Assembly: GCA_964502665.1 (NCBI GenBank)
Contig: CAZCXP010000001.1
Span: 1-59,002 of the forward strand
DNA: 59,002 nucleotides
Source: SOKG01 sp964502665
Lineage (GTDB): Bacteria; Chloroflexota; Dehalococcoidia; SZUA-161
Direction of reading: 5' to 3'
The translations under genes and the position numbers were made by a program. Below, in pieces: positions 57,776 through 59,002 of the stretch; within the stretch, counting starts at the first letter, position 1; the number at the start of each line of letters is the position of its first letter. Below the pieces are notes generated by a model, which did not search any database, was not told where the DNA came from, and was given only the letters and a program-made list of their open reading frames with translations.

Positions 57776-57903
57776 CTCCTCAGGAAGCCGCCTACAACAA
57801 GCAGGCTCCATTGTCAGAAGCCCCGTAGTCAGAATCTGGGGGATTACGATACCAAGATGAAACTCAGGACATTATGTGAAGTAATAGCAATGCGGATATG
57901 TAC

Positions 57904-58233
57904 CTAATCTCCCTGTGTGATGACTTGATAAGGTTCAAATAGCAGTACGTAGGATGGTTCGATAGCTCTTGGGCAGTGCTGTATGCCTTTGGGCACTACC
58001 ACAATTTCCCCTTCGTTCAGAACCACATTCGGACGGTCTCTGAACTGAATTTCAATGCTTCCCCTGTAGACAAAGAACAACTCGTCCTCGTTAGCATGTT
58101 TGTGCCAATGGAACTCGCCATCGCATAAGGACATCCGGACAACCTGGTCATTTGTCCTTGCAACCTCAACAGGGGAGAACGGCCTGCCACCGATTTCCCG
58201 TATCTTCTCTTGCAGACTGACTTTGGCGCTCAT
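57904..58233 (-). CDS. Cupin domain protein
   Basis: A 109-residue single cupin barrel. Motif 1, FHWHKHANEDELFFVYRGSI, carries the HxH and E ligands; motif 2 is VVVPKGIQHCPRA with the last histidine. A metal site is therefore likely complete. Function unspecified. ATG 58233 follows AAGGTGGTATTTATC. The DUF3795 gene lies 34 bp upstream on the same strand. Confidence 0.8.
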   Translation of the reverse strand: MSAKVSLQEKIREIGGRPFSPVEVARTNDQVVRMSLCDGEFHWHKHANEDELFFVYRGSIEIQFRDRPNVVLNEGEIVVVPKGIQHCPRAIEPSYVLLFEPYQVITQGD

Positions 58234-58267
58234 GATAAATACCACCTTCCCAAGGACGTAGCTACTA

Positions 58268-58858
58268 CTATCCCTGCCCCTTCAACTTCTTCATGGCTTC
58301 CGTAATAACCATCTCACCTGTTATCACATCACTGGTCATGAACCCGTCTTTTACCTTTTCTTGCATCTCGTCAATGAATTGACGATATCCAACTTCTTTG
58401 ATTCGCTCAAGGTCCCCAATATTCCAGTTGGCATACCTTCTTGTGATTAATTCTAAGAAAGCGGCTGCATCCTGGAACCAATTTTCATTGCCTGGACTTC
58501 GCTTACAGGGCATATCCTCACACTCAGCACAAGTCAGAAAACTTCGCTCATTGGCACAAGTTCTAATTGGGCATGCAGGATTACCACCGCCTCCCAGGCA
58601 GCCAGGGCATTTGTCTCCCTTACCCCATTGCTCTAATATGTCTAGAAAGCCTATTACCTTTTCCTGCTCAATTCCCATAAAGAAAGGGCCAACATCCGCG
58701 AAATTGAAGCCCTTGAGAATCCTGTACATCTCCTGTGCCCGACTCCTGCTCCTGCCCAGCATCATATCGCAAGCCCCACAGTAAATCCCACATGGGGCTA
58801 TCAGATAGGTCTCCTCGCTGGTCAATTTGTCCCTGTCAAGACTGTGGATTTGCTCCAT
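58268..58858 (-). CDS. DUF3795 domain protein
   Basis: A 196-residue protein with the cysteine-rich DUF3795 pattern: IAPCGIYCGACDMMLGRSRS, CPGCLGGG, CPIRTCANE and CAECEDMPCKR. The many cysteines suggest metal or iron-sulfur binding. The family is common in anaerobic bacteria and archaea and its role is not known. AAGGGGGATGCA precedes ATG 58858. It probably forms a unit with the cupin gene. Confidence 0.8.
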   Translation of the reverse strand: MEQIHSLDRDKLTSEETYLIAPCGIYCGACDMMLGRSRSRAQEMYRILKGFNFADVGPFFMGIEQEKVIGFLDILEQWGKGDKCPGCLGGGGNPACPIRTCANERSFLTCAECEDMPCKRSPGNENWFQDAAAFLELITRRYANWNIGDLERIKEVGYRQFIDEMQEKVKDGFMTSDVITGEMVITEAMKKLKGQG

Positions 58859-59002
58859 TGCATCCCCCTTTTTTCAAGTGCCCAAGAATTCTAGCCAATG
58901 TAACAAGTGAATTCAAGTGGGGGTACATCCGAAAACGAATCAGACCATCGATGCATCAGGTCTCGGTCGCAAATAGGCTGGCCTGGATAGGGACAGGAAG
59001 CC

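Overview
The window looks like a scaffold from an uncultured anaerobic bacterium. It carries a run of 100 N at 33687-33786 and has a medium GC content. Start sites are preceded by strong GGAGG-type ribosome binding sites, and many starts are GTG or TTG. Non-pyrrolysine MttB methyltransferases, HgdB/HgdC-type proteins, an FmdE protein and short palindromic repeats suggest a Chloroflexota (Dehalococcoidia-like) lineage. That assignment is inference from gene content only.

Left arm (1-22 kb). After the last 17 codons of a serpin and a membrane-anchored endonuclease/exonuclease/phosphatase protein comes a minus-strand C1 operon (12756 to 2330). It encodes a methyl-tetrahydrofolate methyltransferase, a corrinoid protein, two MttB-type methyltransferases, a DUF1638 protein, a RACo-like corrinoid activator, a remnant of a ketoacid oxidoreductase gamma subunit, two HgdC-like activases and one HgdB-like protein. 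Divergent from it is a stand-alone methionine synthase activation domain. A plus-strand operon follows (15024-21933): FmdE, an oligopeptide/nickel-type ABC importer with fused ATPases, and an unusual DGC-domain/TrmO fusion.

Middle (22-30 kb). This part holds single metabolic genes: metallo-beta-lactamase fold hydrolase, isoprenylcysteine-type and SAM methyltransferases, zinc alcohol dehydrogenase, SDR, nucleosidase, and two poorly characterised proteins.

Core (29.7-50.5 kb). A minus-strand gas vesicle locus of about 27 genes starts at gvpA (50505). It holds GvpA, two further GvpA-family fusion proteins, GvpN, GvpG, GvpK, GvpO, three GvpF/L proteins and GvpC-like repeat proteins. It is embedded in a protein-folding set: DnaK, a GvpF-DnaJ fusion, a DnaJ-type zinc motif protein, three Hsp20-type proteins (one fused to a clear XRE helix-turn-helix and one to a possible one), a Cdc48-type AAA ATPase and a tandem Get3/ArsA-like ATPase. 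Recurrent zinc ribbons and PH/GRAM-like domains are fused to GvpA-type domains. A sequence matching the sigma-70 consensus exactly, with a palindrome in its spacer, precedes the XRE-Hsp20 gene. I consider this locus the most likely undescribed system in the window: a gas vesicle, or a GvpA-based structure, with its own chaperone circuit.

Right arm (50.6-59 kb). Small decayed ORFs are followed by an ornithine cyclodeaminase-like protein, two crotonases, a double-hotdog thioesterase, a secreted phospholipase C-like protein, small zinc-ribbon and membrane proteins, a cupin and a DUF3795 protein. No rRNA, tRNA, CRISPR array or transposase was seen.
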